Below are positions 21,561 to 30,530 of a DNA stretch of 60,559 bases, one piece after another (position 1 is the first letter of the stretch; every line of letters begins with the position of its first letter). This DNA is from Sharpea azabuensis DSM 18934. Its GTDB lineage: Bacteria > Bacillota_I > Bacilli_A > Erysipelotrichales > Coprobacillaceae. Where the stretch lies: NCBI RefSeq assembly GCF_000702165.1, contig NZ_JNKU01000009.1:1-60559 (forward strand). The letters are read 5' to 3'. A program made the position numbers and the translations under genes. Under the pieces are notes generated by a model that worked only from the letters and a program-made list of their open reading frames with translations, was not told the origin of the DNA and did not search any database.

Positions 21561-21633
21561 CTATTCTCATCCTCTCCCTCCTCTATTATGATAAAAGCAG
21601 AGAAAAGAAGCAATAAACTTCAACTATTCTCAT
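21561..21633 (+). repeat. paired CTATTCTCAT decamers between regulator and exporter
   Basis: CTATTCTCAT occurs at 21561-21570 and again at 21624-21633, exactly 63 bp (six helical turns) apart, in the divergent gap. LytTR proteins bind short direct repeats in phase, so these may be operator half-sites. The second copy lies only 20 bp before the ATG at 21654. Confidence 0.45.
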
Positions 21634-21653
21634 TTTTATGAAAGGATGATTAT

Positions 21654-22481
21654 ATGGTGCCATTACTCTTAACAAGAAGACAAAAAATACTTTTCATAAT
21701 CTATTTTCTTTTGATCATCATCACAACACTTATCACTTATCAACAAGAATATGCCAATGTCCCTGCTTCTGAACTCATATTAATGAAAAAGCAGATGCCT
21801 GATATGGGCATATCCTTCTTCTATACAATGCAGGAAGTGGGATTATATCTCTATCAGTTCTTTCTTATCTGCCTCATACTTAACAATATCATCAATACAC
21901 AATTACTCACCCTAAAACAAAATCATCATGACTATATGATCATCACAAGACTCACAAAACAAGAATATCATCATAAAGATATGTGCTTGAGTTTTATAAG
22001 TGCCTTTATGATCATGTTGATGACTCACCTCTTAACAATAATGACAATAAAATGTCTAATGCCCTTTCCTTTGGGAAGTTTATTAGGTGAAGCAGTTGAT
22101 CAATATCAACTCATTCCTATGAATGCCGGAATGAATCTATTGCTTTATATTATTCTATCATCCATTGGTGGTGGTATTCTTGCCTTATTCATGTTTTGTT
22201 TACAGGCATATATACATAATATTTATCTCTATCGTGTATTAGGGCTTATTTTAGGTTTTTCAACACTATTAGGAGGTATTCTTTTAAGTGGCTTATTGAG
22301 AAATCTTCATTTAGACATACTTGTACAATTGATCTTGTTTATACAGACAATCAACCTTACTCATCCAGGTATTATCCTCAACACTTTGTTTCATGGTCCT
22401 CTTTTATTGGCTTACTTTGGTTCTCTATGTTTTTATGTGTTTATGATAATACTTCTTTATAAAGGTAAACATGATGATTAA
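21654..22481 (+). CDS. ABC exporter membrane protein (permease-like)
   Basis: This 275-residue protein has six predicted membrane segments and no recognised catalytic motif. GAAAGGATG precedes the ATG. It overlaps the next small membrane protein by 11 bases and is followed by an ABC ATPase, the layout of peptide or lantibiotic-immunity type exporters (two divergent small permeases plus ATPase). No precursor peptide is visible next to it, so the cargo is unknown. Confidence 0.7.
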   Translation: MVPLLLTRRQKILFIIYFLLIIITTLITYQQEYANVPASELILMKKQMPDMGISFFYTMQEVGLYLYQFFLICLILNNIINTQLLTLKQNHHDYMIITRLTKQEYHHKDMCLSFISAFMIMLMTHLLTIMTIKCLMPFPLGSLLGEAVDQYQLIPMNAGMNLLLYIILSSIGGGILALFMFCLQAYIHNIYLYRVLGLILGFSTLLGGILLSGLLRNLHLDILVQLILFIQTINLTHPGIILNTLFHGPLLLAYFGSLCFYVFMIILLYKGKHDD

Positions 22482-22926
22482 AGGAACAGTTGTTTATATC
22501 TTGATGATGCTGTACTTGTTTTTTGTGCATGTTCCTCATCAAGTAGACTTTGTCTATATTATTACTAGTAATCACTTTATCGCCCTATTTCTCAACAATA
22601 CTATTCTCATTATATGTTTCCATGAAATAAGAAAGCTAAAACAAATCTATTATCCATTATGTGTAAGACTTAAAAAGCATACAAACCTTTATATCCACAC
22701 AAGGATTACAAGCTATACATTATTAATGCTTGGTATTCAGTATGTTTTTGTAGCTGCTTTATTTGGTTTGCATCATACACCATGGCATCTTCTCTTCGCG
22801 CATACAATCTTGCTTCTTCTTTGTGTAAATATCATAGGATTACAATTTCAACACAAATCCAATCTTCTCTATATTCTTTTGCCTATTTCACTCAATCTTA
22901 TTGAACATTATTTGATTTTTAATTAG
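22471..22926 (+). CDS. small polytopic membrane protein, second permease subunit
   Basis: This 151-residue protein has four predicted membrane segments. It overlaps the preceding permease gene and ends 12 bp before the ATPase gene, so it is probably part of the same transporter. I do not recognise its family by motif. Confidence 0.6.
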   Translation: MMIKGTVVYILMMLYLFFVHVPHQVDFVYIITSNHFIALFLNNTILIICFHEIRKLKQIYYPLCVRLKKHTNLYIHTRITSYTLLMLGIQYVFVAALFGLHHTPWHLLFAHTILLLLCVNIIGLQFQHKSNLLYILLPISLNLIEHYLIFN

Positions 22927-22938
22927 AAAGGAGTCACC

Positions 22939-23538
22939 ATGCCCACAATAACAATAAACAATCTCTCAAAATCATTTCAAGAACACCATGTCATTCAAAA
23001 TCTCAATCTCACCATTGAATCAGGCGATTGCATTTACATCCATGGCATGAATGGATGTGGAAAAAGTACTTTATTTAAAATAATTGCCGGTATTCTTAAG
23101 CCTGATTGTGGGACTATAGAAGAAAGTGATGATATTGAAATTGGTGCGCTTATTGAGAATCCAGGTTTTATTGAAACTGAGTCACTTTCATATAACCTTA
23201 AGTTTCTTGCCAATCTTAAACATCACTATGATCAAAATAAGATCAGTCATCTCTGCAATCTCTATCATCTTGACTATAACGATAAAACAGCCATCAAGAA
23301 GTACTCACTAGGAATGAGGCAGAAAGCTGGTATTATCCAGGCTATTATGGAAAACCAGAATATCATCTTGCTTGATGAACCAACAAGAGGACTTGACAAA
23401 GAAAGCATTCAAATCTTTATCCATCATATTAATAACCTAATCTTAGAAAACAAAGCTGTTATCATTGCCTCACATGATTACCATGAAGATATACATTTCA
23501 CAAAGATATATAAAATGGAAAACGGTCATCTTATTTGA
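22939..23538 (+). CDS. ABC transporter ATP-binding protein
   Basis: This 199-residue ATPase has Walker A GMNGCGKST (about 36-44), signature YSLGMRQKAG (about 122-131) and Walker B IILLDEPTRGLD (about 142-153). It is on the short side (typically 210-230 residues). GAAAGGAG precedes the ATG. It energises the two membrane proteins upstream. Control by the divergent LytTR pair is inferred from position. Confidence 0.92.
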   Translation: MPTITINNLSKSFQEHHVIQNLNLTIESGDCIYIHGMNGCGKSTLFKIIAGILKPDCGTIEESDDIEIGALIENPGFIETESLSYNLKFLANLKHHYDQNKISHLCNLYHLDYNDKTAIKKYSLGMRQKAGIIQAIMENQNIILLDEPTRGLDKESIQIFIHHINNLILENKAVIIASHDYHEDIHFTKIYKMENGHLI

Positions 23539-23765
23539 TATGCCCCCGCTTACGGTTAATGCTCTTGCTTTATCATCCTTGATTGTGACATCAGCAACCT
23601 CAATTCTTTCAATAGCATCTTTGAACTGAGGAAGATATTTTTCATGGGCAATATCTCGCACTCTCTTGTCTTTAGCTTTTCTTCTTACTTAATCATGCAT
23701 TGGGCAATGCGTTTCTCTTGTTCTGTCAGGCTTGAATCTTTTAACTTCTCAATTAACAACATATT
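23539..23765 (-). pseudogene. gene remnants: truncated RpiR-like start and an unidentified fragment
   Basis: Downstream of the DeoR remnant the minus strand reads MLLIEKLKDSSLTEQEKRIAQCMIK and then a stop. This resembles the first 25 residues of MurR/RpiR regulators. In another frame follows RDIAHEKYLPQFKDAIERI...VADVTIKDDKARAL and TVSGGISNK, which looks like real coding sequence of unknown family. Both are cut off against the convergent ABC ATPase end, so a deletion or recombination event probably joined them. Confidence 0.45.
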
Positions 23766-23774
23766 CTTACCATC

Positions 23775-24532
23775 CTATTCACATACAACAACCTGTGTCA
23801 TTTCTTTTAATTTCTGCAAACTCTCTTCATCTATCTCATCATCAATATAAAGCGCATCAAAATCATAAATATCATTCATCTTAAAGAAGTGCTTTTCCCT
23901 AACTTTGTATGATCACAAAGCAAATAACACTTATCACTTTGTCGCATAACAGCTTTCTTAACAACCATCTCAATCTCTTTGCTCGCTGTTATGCCATATG
24001 CAGGATCAATAGCTGAAGTGCCAAAGAACGCCTCATCAAAATGAAAGTTCCTGAGATACTCCACTGTTGCATAATCAAAAGAACCACCATACTGATCTAA
24101 ATAGAGTCCTGGTGCTACATAGAGATCAATATTCTTACGACTTACAAGTTCCATGACAACCGATAATGAATTCGTTACCACACTCATTTTCATATCAGGT
24201 ATTAAACGTACAAGTAATGTCAATGTTGTGGAGGTATCAATATAAATATGATGACCTTCTAAGAATAATTCAGATGCTTTTCGTGCAATCTTTCTTTTGG
24301 CATCATAATTGATTCCTTCACGTTCATTAAACATAGAAATAGGTGAATAGGCTGCACGTTTACGTACCCCACCAAAGAACAATTCCACACTCCCTTGTTT
24401 TTCTAAGAAATGAAGATCTCTGCGAATAGTCATCTCCGAAACTTTAAATTCTCTCGCTAGCTCTTTTACTTGCATATCCTGATGTTCTTCTAGTAATTGT
24501 TTAATCTTTTCATGACGCTCTATACTATTCAT
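23775..24532 (-). pseudogene. DeoR family regulator, frameshifted near the C-terminus
   Basis: The first 213 residues are a normal DeoR protein: HTH at about 18-40 (VKELAREFKVSEMTIRRDLHFLE) and a sugar-phosphate effector domain up to CDHTKLGK. The frame then runs into an early stop at 23876. One base away the frame continues KHFFKMNDIYDFDALYIDD and ends at 23775 with the expected C-terminus. The break lies in the GGGAAAAG tract (about 23893-23900), as a single A loss would cause. It could be a true pseudogene, a phase-variable site or a sequencing error. It is divergent from a Cof phosphatase. Confidence 0.75.
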
Positions 24533-24548
24533 TGTTTATTCCTCACTT

Positions 24549-24596
24549 AAACATATATTATCATTGTTTTATGTTTATTCAAACATTTCTAAACGT
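24549..24596. promoter_or_regulatory. DeoR-type operator region
   Basis: ATGTTT - ATTC - AAACAT (24571-24586) is a perfect inverted repeat. Further AAACAT (24549-24554) and AAACGT (24591-24596) copies flank it, in the gap between the DeoR-like gene and the Cof phosphatase gene. Confidence 0.5.
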
Positions 24597-24649
24597 ATAT
24601 TCTCACATTGGTAGATGTTAGAATATATGTGTAAGAGGAGGAAATAAAA

Positions 24650-25447
24650 ATGACTATACAAGCTATATTTAGTGATATTGATGGTACATTGCTGAATAAT
24701 GAACATCGTATGTCCATTCATCAAGCGAATACAATCAATGCATCTATTAGCCAAGGTATTGCCTTTGTTTTAACAACGGCAAGAAGTCCTCAGGGTGTTT
24801 ATCCAATTATGAATCGCTATCATATTCATTGTCATATGATTGCTTTCAATGGAGCTTTGATGCTTGATCAAGAAGGACATGTTTTATATGAAAGTGGATT
24901 TACAAAAGAGAAAGCGCAAGAGGTTTGTCAGTTTATCGAACAACAACACTTCAATCTCACCTACAACATCTTTACAAAGGATCAATGGCTTGTCAAAGAC
25001 TTAAGTGATGAACGTGTAAAAAGAGAAGAAAGTATTGTTGAAGCACAGGCACAATTAGGTGACGTAAGTGATTTAAAAGATGATGATATGGTGGATAAGA
25101 TTCTATGCATGTGTGATCCTGATGATATTCTTGATATTGAGAACAAGCTAAAAGATAACTTTCCTGAACTTCAAATAGCGAAATCATCCAATATTCTTAT
25201 TGAAATTAATAATGGTGGTGTTTCCAAAGCTACAGCTATCCAGACATTTTGTCAGTCTATGCATATTGATATCAATCATGTTATGGCTATTGGAGACAAC
25301 TATAATGATTTAACAATGTTGGAAAGTGTTGGCTATCCCGTTGTTATGGACAATGCACCTTTGGCTATTAAAGAACAATTTAGAAACCATACATCATCAA
25401 ATAATGATGATGGTGTGGCTCAGGCCATTCTTTCAAACAGGCAATAA
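24650..25447 (+). CDS. Cof-type HAD-IIB phosphatase
   Basis: This 265-residue protein has motif I FSDIDGTLL (D9 and D11), motif II LTTAR and motif IV AIGDNYNDLTML (near 208-219). The ribosome-binding site is GAGGAGG. It is a second Cof-like phosphatase of the window, only distantly similar to the one at 5690. The divergent DeoR-type regulator, which usually senses phosphosugars, suggests a phosphosugar substrate. Confidence 0.88.
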   Translation: MTIQAIFSDIDGTLLNNEHRMSIHQANTINASISQGIAFVLTTARSPQGVYPIMNRYHIHCHMIAFNGALMLDQEGHVLYESGFTKEKAQEVCQFIEQQHFNLTYNIFTKDQWLVKDLSDERVKREESIVEAQAQLGDVSDLKDDDMVDKILCMCDPDDILDIENKLKDNFPELQIAKSSNILIEINNGGVSKATAIQTFCQSMHIDINHVMAIGDNYNDLTMLESVGYPVVMDNAPLAIKEQFRNHTSSNNDDGVAQAILSNRQ

Positions 25448-25459
25448 TGCCTGTTTTTT
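25435..25459 (+). terminator. terminator of the Cof phosphatase gene
   Basis: AAACAGGCA - ATAA - TGCCTGTTT followed by TTT. The stop codon TAA lies in the loop, so the terminator overlaps the coding end. Confidence 0.88.
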
Positions 25460-25463
25460 CACG

Positions 25464-25494
25464 AAAAAAGAAGACCTATCATTGATAGATCTTC
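25464..25494 (-). terminator. terminator of the mannose-type PTS operon
   Basis: GAAGACCTATC and GATAGATCTTC form an 11-base stem with one mismatch and a three-base loop. A run of six T follows on the minus strand. Confidence 0.8.
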
Positions 25495-25507
25495 TTATTG
25501 GGAGATT

Positions 25508-25786
25508 TTATGAACGAATGAGTTTTTCAAATTGATCAATAACTTTATTGACATTCTTGCGTCCTAATATTATGCCGTATAGGAGCACAAGTGTAGCAAG
25601 GACACTTATGACAGTAAGCACTACAAAGAAGAGCGTGTCGAAGATATGGGAGTGGAAATAATACAAGAGCACAACACTGATTGTTGAAATGAAGAAAGTA
25701 AGTGTCATGTATCTCTGGAGATTTTTAAGCATATGCTTCTGATATGCGATTTCTGTGAGATAACCCTGCTTTGTTTCTTCTGTCAT
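25508..25786 (-). CDS. small two-TM membrane protein at the end of the PTS operon
   Basis: This 92-residue protein has a basic/amphipathic start, two membrane segments (about 27-45 and 50-72) and a short C-terminal helix (NKVIDQFEKLI). It starts 18 bp after the EIID gene and is probably the last gene of the operon. No family is recognised; an accessory to the PTS is possible. Confidence 0.6.
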   Translation of the reverse strand: MTEETKQGYLTEIAYQKHMLKNLQRYMTLTFFISTISVVLLYYFHSHIFDTLFFVVLTVISVLATLVLLYGIILGRKNVNKVIDQFEKLIRS

Positions 25787-25804
25787 AATGTTTCCTTCTT
25801 TCTA

Positions 25805-26641
25805 TTAGTATTTTAAATTTGGGTTGAAGAAGCCAATGAATACACCAACAAATGCAATAACAACTAAGAGTAACATAACTTTGATTGGAGACATTTTCTT
25901 CTTAGCCATTAACCACCAGCAAAGAATGATAAATGCAGCCGTTAACATGCCAGGATAAACAGCATCTAACTGTTTCTGTAACTGTAAGAATGGCTTACCA
26001 GCAGCATTCTTTAATTCGAATGAAGTCTTTACTGATACCCATGTAGCAGCAACGGCACCAATGACCATACCACCAACAGTACCAATGGCTTTTCTTAAAG
26101 CAACACCAGTAGGACCAACTAAGAATTCCACAGCTTTACCACCAAGTTCATAGCCTTTGTAGTAAGCAAATTTCATACCAAAGTAGGCAAGTAAGTTCCA
26201 AACTACGATATAGAAGATGGCCCCAACAGGACTACCACCATTAGATAAACCTAAAGCAATACCTAATAATACTGGAATAAGAGTACCAACGATAAGTGAA
26301 TCACCAATACCTGCTAAAGGACCCATTAAACCGGCTCTTAAGCTGTTGATTGTTTCATCATCAACATTTTCACCATTTGCACGTGCTTCTTCAAGACCAG
26401 CTGTAATACCTACTACTAATGAACCAATTTGTGGTTCTGTATTGAAGAAGGCTGTATATGTGTTCATAGATCTTTGTTGATCTTCTTTATTATCATAAAG
26501 ATCTTCGACAATTGGAAGCATTGAAGTCAAGTAACCAAATGTCTGCATATGTTCCTGTGTAAAGCAAGTTAAGTTACCATAATACCAATGATGGAAGGAA
26601 CGAGATAACGCTTTAGCACTAATTTTCTTCTTGTCTGCCAT
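25805..26641 (-). CDS. PTS mannose/fructose/sorbose family EIID
   Basis: The start is the ATG at 26641, just after the EIIC stop, behind AGGAGG (residues MADKKKISAKALSRSF), giving 278 residues; an upstream frame begins within EIIC. The sequence has the EIID pattern FHHWYYGNLTCFT and AGLMGPLAGIGDSL, with membrane segments in the C-terminal half. It forms the membrane channel with EIIC. Confidence 0.93.
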   Translation of the reverse strand: MADKKKISAKALSRSFHHWYYGNLTCFTQEHMQTFGYLTSMLPIVEDLYDNKEDQQRSMNTYTAFFNTEPQIGSLVVGITAGLEEARANGENVDDETINSLRAGLMGPLAGIGDSLIVGTLIPVLLGIALGLSNGGSPVGAIFYIVVWNLLAYFGMKFAYYKGYELGGKAVEFLVGPTGVALRKAIGTVGGMVIGAVAATWVSVKTSFELKNAAGKPFLQLQKQLDAVYPGMLTAAFIILCWWLMAKKKMSPIKVMLLLVVIAFVGVFIGFFNPNLKY

Positions 26642-26642
26642 T

Positions 26643-27485
26643 TTAGATATCCTCCTCTTCTTCATCATCATCAATTGCTACCTGGGCGACAGGTCGCGTC
26701 TTAATAATCTGTAATTCATAAGTAATAACAGCGAAGATTAATGAAACAACAGCTGCTGATACTAAGTTTAAGCCAAGAGATGCAGCAAGTGTGAAACCTA
26801 CAAAGAATGGGATAAAGTCTGTCGCCTTTTCAACAATCTGTTTAACAAGAATCGCAATTCCGACACATGGGAGCAATGCACCTACAGTGAATAATGTTTT
26901 CATAGCTAAACCATCCATTGGTAAGGCATCTTTCATAGCTGTAACGGCTGTTGCACCTAATTTACACATGATGAGAGTTGGAATGAAAGAGAATAAGATA
27001 TGTGAAACCCAAGGTAATACCCAGTCTACTAAATAAAGTTTATGGAAATCACCTTTTTCAACAGCTTTCCAGCCATATGACTGCCAAGCTAAGTTTAATG
27101 TAGCTGTGCCATAGAATAATACTGTACCAACTGTACCAACTAATGTCCCCATTGAAGTGGCAAGACCAGCAGCAGCTGGTGAGCTAGCAGCAAGTCCCTG
27201 TGACTTAACAGCGACCATGGCAAGTGGGATACCAATATATGAGATTGCACGAACATCAGCAGAAACTGTTCCACCAGGTGTAACTAAGGCAATATAAACA
27301 ACCTGCATAGCAACACCGCAAAGAATACCAAGTTTTAAATCACCAAGAATAAGACCACACACTAAACCACCAACTAACGGACGGCCTAATGTATAGTTAC
27401 CAAATGAAGTACCACCCATACCAGGCATAGATGCTAAGCAGGCAAATAATCCTAGTAAAGCGGCTTGTAACCAACTAATAACCAT
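26643..27485 (-). CDS. PTS mannose/fructose/sorbose family EIIC
   Basis: This 280-residue polytopic protein starts with a membrane segment and carries the EIIC pattern GRPLVGGLVCGLILGD and GGTVSADVRAISYIGIPLA. It ends in an acidic tail (DDDEEEEDI). It lies 30 bp after EIIB and is directly followed by EIID. Confidence 0.93.
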   Translation of the reverse strand: MVISWLQAALLGLFACLASMPGMGGTSFGNYTLGRPLVGGLVCGLILGDLKLGILCGVAMQVVYIALVTPGGTVSADVRAISYIGIPLAMVAVKSQGLAASSPAAAGLATSMGTLVGTVGTVLFYGTATLNLAWQSYGWKAVEKGDFHKLYLVDWVLPWVSHILFSFIPTLIMCKLGATAVTAMKDALPMDGLAMKTLFTVGALLPCVGIAILVKQIVEKATDFIPFFVGFTLAASLGLNLVSAAVVSLIFAVITYELQIIKTRPVAQVAIDDDEEEEDI

Positions 27486-27515
27486 AATTTTCTTTCCCCT
27501 TTTTTCTATGATTTG

Positions 27516-28010
27516 TTAAAAGCCAAACTTACTTCTAAAGTCTTCCCAAGTACCAATTGTAATATCAGGAATCAAAGAGAACTTGACTGTATAACCTTTC
27601 TGATAAATAGCTTCTAAAGCTTCAGCTTCTTCCTGTGTAATTGACTGGTTGTTACCAAGTTTTGTTGCTCCAGGACGATCATTACATGGACCAACAATAA
27701 CTGTCTTGACATCACCAGGTACAAACCCTAAATCAACAAGAATATATTTCATATCCAATGGATTCTTTGTGATTAAGAAATACTGATCTGCACTCTTAAG
27801 TACCTTTTCCTGAACATCTTTGAAATGATCTTTTGTCCATACAAATGTTTTCTTATCACTTGCTGACTTATAAGCTTCTTTCAAGACTTTATTAGATGCT
27901 GCTGCATCATTGACTGCAATTAATCCTGTACAAGGATATTCTTTAGACCATCTTGTTACTGTCTGACCATGAATCATACGGTCATCAATTCTTACAAATG
28001 AAATTGCCAT
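27516..28010 (-). CDS. PTS mannose/fructose/sorbose family EIIB
   Basis: This 164-residue protein has phosphohistidine H14 in RIDDRMIHGQ, the family hallmark. It accepts phosphate from EIIA (14 bp upstream) and passes it to the sugar at EIIC/EIID. Length is typical. Confidence 0.95.
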   Translation of the reverse strand: MAISFVRIDDRMIHGQTVTRWSKEYPCTGLIAVNDAAASNKVLKEAYKSASDKKTFVWTKDHFKDVQEKVLKSADQYFLITKNPLDMKYILVDLGFVPGDVKTVIVGPCNDRPGATKLGNNQSITQEEAEALEAIYQKGYTVKFSLIPDITIGTWEDFRSKFGF

Positions 28011-28024
28011 TTTTCTCTCTCCTC

Positions 28025-28465
28025 TTAAATATCGTCTTCTTCATCTTCAGCTGCATCAGCTGGTGTTGTGTCAAATTCCTGGATACCACCTTTTGCTTCA
28101 CCAAGAACTGTTGCCTTGAGTGCTTCACCACTCAAATTATCTTTCATAACTGCCATTGTAAGAGCCATTGGTAAATTCATACCACCAAGCACTACAGTGT
28201 TGTCATAGCGACCAAGCTCATTAAGAACATTCAATGCTGTTGTAAGTGGTGATCCACCAACAATATCCGCTAAGAGCACCAAGTCATCTTCTTCCTTAAG
28301 AACACTCATTGCACTTCTAAATTCCTGTGCGAAGTCATCAGCACCCTTTCCATTCTCTAAGCCTACAGCGATGACTGAGTCCATCTTATCTGGGGCAAAC
28401 ATGGCGAGTGAAGTCTTTAACCCTTTCGCAAAGTCTCCATGACTGACTAAAACTAAATATCTCAT
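28025..28465 (-). CDS. PTS mannose/fructose/sorbose family EIIA
   Basis: The start is the ATG at 28465 behind AAGGAGG, placing the active histidine at residue 9 (LVSHGDFAKG) as in the family. The 146-residue protein has the ADIVGGSPLTTA motif and an acidic tail (AEDEEDDI) similar to that of EIIC. It is the first gene of the operon EIIA-EIIB-EIIC-EIID-small membrane protein. The promoter region has TATGAT near -10 but no good -35, which fits dependence on an activator. Confidence 0.92.
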   Translation of the reverse strand: MRYLVLVSHGDFAKGLKTSLAMFAPDKMDSVIAVGLENGKGADDFAQEFRSAMSVLKEEDDLVLLADIVGGSPLTTALNVLNELGRYDNTVVLGGMNLPMALTMAVMKDNLSGEALKATVLGEAKGGIQEFDTTPADAAEDEEDDI

Positions 28466-28533
28466 ATGTTCCTCCTTCCCTCTCGATTGCACCTATATCA
28501 TATCTAAAGCGCATACATTTGTGATGTGTCATC

Positions 28534-28583
28534 TGTCACTTCTTCAAAGTGACATTTCTCCTCTTTGAAATGACATTTGTCAT
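28534..28583. promoter_or_regulatory. operator region of the mannose-type PTS operon
   Basis: Two perfect inverted repeats lie here: TGTCACTT-n5-AAGTGACA (28534-28554) and ATGACA-TT-TGTCAT (28570-28583). GTGACATTT and ATGACATTT recur 21 bp apart, and another TGTCA lies just before. The second palindrome recurs upstream of the 32795 gene. The NarL-type regulator encoded at 29856-30530 is the natural candidate to bind. Confidence 0.65.
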
Positions 28584-28585
28584 AT

Positions 28586-28615
28586 AAAAAAAGATCAGGA
28601 TTATAATTCCTGATC
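28586..28615 (-). terminator. terminator of the two-component/binding-protein operon
   Basis: GATCAGGA and TCCTGATC form a perfect 8-bp stem with a seven-base loop, followed by seven T on the minus strand. It overlaps the stop codon of the 28601-29863 gene. Confidence 0.9.
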
Positions 28616-29863
28616 AACTTCTTGCTGGATATAAGCATAATCAACATTATTATTGTTATTGTAGATAGCTTGATTAATGAGATAATCTAATTTCATTTCT
28701 GCCTGAGCCTTTTTCTTAAAGAGCGGATAGGCATAGGATGTTTGCATGATTGAATCAATTGTTGATGATTTAAGTGCCTCTGTTTCACCAAAGAGTTTTT
28801 CTGACTTCCTGGAATTCATGACTGACTGTAATGGTGAAGCACCAAGATTACTTTTGAGCCATTCTTGTTGAATAGTAGTGTCATAACAAAGCATTTTCAT
28901 AAAGGCAAAGCCCATTTGTTTATTCGTACAACGACTTGACAAGGATAATAGGACAGTATTAAGTCGTGTTTGTGGCTTTTCTAACATTGTTGGCATAGTG
29001 ATACAGTCCCAGTTGAATGTAGAATACTTAGCAACGCGATAAGGATAAGGTTTGTAGGTACGATATTGGGCAAGCGTCATAGGCATGAAAGCCACTTTAC
29101 CCTCATCGAATTGTTCTGAAGAGACTACATAATCCTTATTGAGATTTCGTAATTTGATGTAGAAGTTAATGGTTTTCTTGAATGTTTCATCATTAATATG
29201 TGCTTCTTTACCATCATCAGTAAACACCTTTAAGCCAAAACTGTCACCTATATTCTGCCAGCTCATGCCAGCTACACCATATTGTCCATCATGCGTTACT
29301 TTCTTACAAATAGCATAGAACTGATTAAGATCTAATGAAGCAGGTAATTGTATGCCTTCTTTCTTTAAGAGATCAATATTGACGCACATCATCATTGGAT
29401 TGCTTTCTAATGGCAAGCCATAGAGAGCATTATGATAAACCCCAGTGTTATAAGCAGCGTCATAGAAATCTGTTTTTGATAGTCTTTGATTCTCCATATA
29501 ACTTGAGATATCTTGAAGTGCACCATTATCGGCAAGCAAAGCAAAATCATCCTGTGGTACGACAAAGACATCTGGCTGTTTTCCTTGAACAATCTTCTCT
29601 GCAAGATATTGGCTATATTCTGATTTCTGAATTCCTGATTCATATTCAACTTTAACATTGGGATAAGCTTTTTCAAATTTCTTAATGACACGGTCTAATA
29701 CTTTTGTATCATTACTTGGTACATCCCAGCTACTGCCGGCATAGACACCGAGCTTAAGCACTGTCTTACGTCCTGGATTATAAGCATAAATAAAGCTAAT
29801 CATAAGTGCAAAAGCAATCAGCCAGGCAACCAGATCTTTATGCTTTCTTAATAATCTAATCAT
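28601..29863 (-). CDS. membrane-anchored extracellular solute-binding protein, family 1
   Basis: This 420-residue protein has an N-terminal membrane segment (about 12-28) without a lipobox cysteine, so it is probably anchored rather than lipidated. A type-1 sugar-binding fold follows (KLGVYAGSSWDVP, FEKAYPNVKVEYESG, PDVFVVPQDDFALLADNGAL). It overlaps the response regulator gene by 8 bases. No ABC permease or ATPase gene is near, so it may act as a sensory rather than a transport protein. Confidence 0.85.
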   Translation of the reverse strand: MIRLLRKHKDLVAWLIAFALMISFIYAYNPGRKTVLKLGVYAGSSWDVPSNDTKVLDRVIKKFEKAYPNVKVEYESGIQKSEYSQYLAEKIVQGKQPDVFVVPQDDFALLADNGALQDISSYMENQRLSKTDFYDAAYNTGVYHNALYGLPLESNPMMMCVNIDLLKKEGIQLPASLDLNQFYAICKKVTHDGQYGVAGMSWQNIGDSFGLKVFTDDGKEAHINDETFKKTINFYIKLRNLNKDYVVSSEQFDEGKVAFMPMTLAQYRTYKPYPYRVAKYSTFNWDCITMPTMLEKPQTRLNTVLLSLSSRCTNKQMGFAFMKMLCYDTTIQQEWLKSNLGASPLQSVMNSRKSEKLFGETEALKSSTIDSIMQTSYAYPLFKKKAQAEMKLDYLINQAIYNNNNNVDYAYIQQEVDQEL

Positions 29864-30530
29864 CGTTGAAATCCTTCATTAATACACCTGTCTGTACTGC
29901 CCATATAGCAAGCTGTGTGCGATCACGAAGATTAAGCTTTGATAAAATACTTGAAAGATAGTTACGTACTGTTCCTTCGGAAAGGAAGAGATTGGCTGAT
30001 ATTTCTTTATTAGAAAGGCCACGAGCGACTTGCTGGATGACTTTCCATTCTGTATTACTTATTTCCTTTGTAAGCTCTTCATCAACTTCAATACTATAGT
30101 TGCTTTGTGCCATCTTAGAAAAGAGTGTCACTACCTTTGTTGCAATATCAGGATTAATCATACTGCCACCCTTATAGACTGTTTGGATGGCTTTATGAAG
30201 ATTTTCCATGCTGACCCCTTTTAACAGATAACCTGATGCACCATATTTAAGTGCTGAATAGACAAATTCATCATCATCAAAGGTTGTAAGAATGATGATT
30301 TTGATGTCTGGGTAAAGCTGTTTGATTTTCTTTGTCGCAATAACACCATCCATCTTAGGCATACGAATATCCATCAGGATAACATCGGGCTTATTATGCT
30401 TAATGTCTTCAAGGGTCTCAAATCCATCAGCTCCACTTCCTACAAGTTCTATATCACTGTTCGCTGAAAGAACAATTTTTAACGATTCTCTAATAAGTTC
30501 CTGGTCGTCAGCTATATATACTTTAATCAT
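29856..30530 (-). CDS. NarL/LuxR family response regulator
   Basis: This 224-residue protein has a receiver domain with D8/D9, phosphoacceptor D54 (VILMDIRMP) and a C-terminal LuxR-type HTH (about 155-210, GLSNKEISANLFLSEGTVRNYL). It overlaps the kinase gene by 8 bases. It is expected to bind a palindromic site, and TGACA-nn-TGTCA palindromes occur at its own operon promoter and at the PTS promoter. Confidence 0.93.
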   Translation of the reverse strand: MIKVYIADDQELIRESLKIVLSANSDIELVGSGADGFETLEDIKHNKPDVILMDIRMPKMDGVIATKKIKQLYPDIKIIILTTFDDDEFVYSALKYGASGYLLKGVSMENLHKAIQTVYKGGSMINPDIATKVVTLFSKMAQSNYSIEVDEELTKEISNTEWKVIQQVARGLSNKEISANLFLSEGTVRNYLSSILSKLNLRDRTQLAIWAVQTGVLMKDFNDD

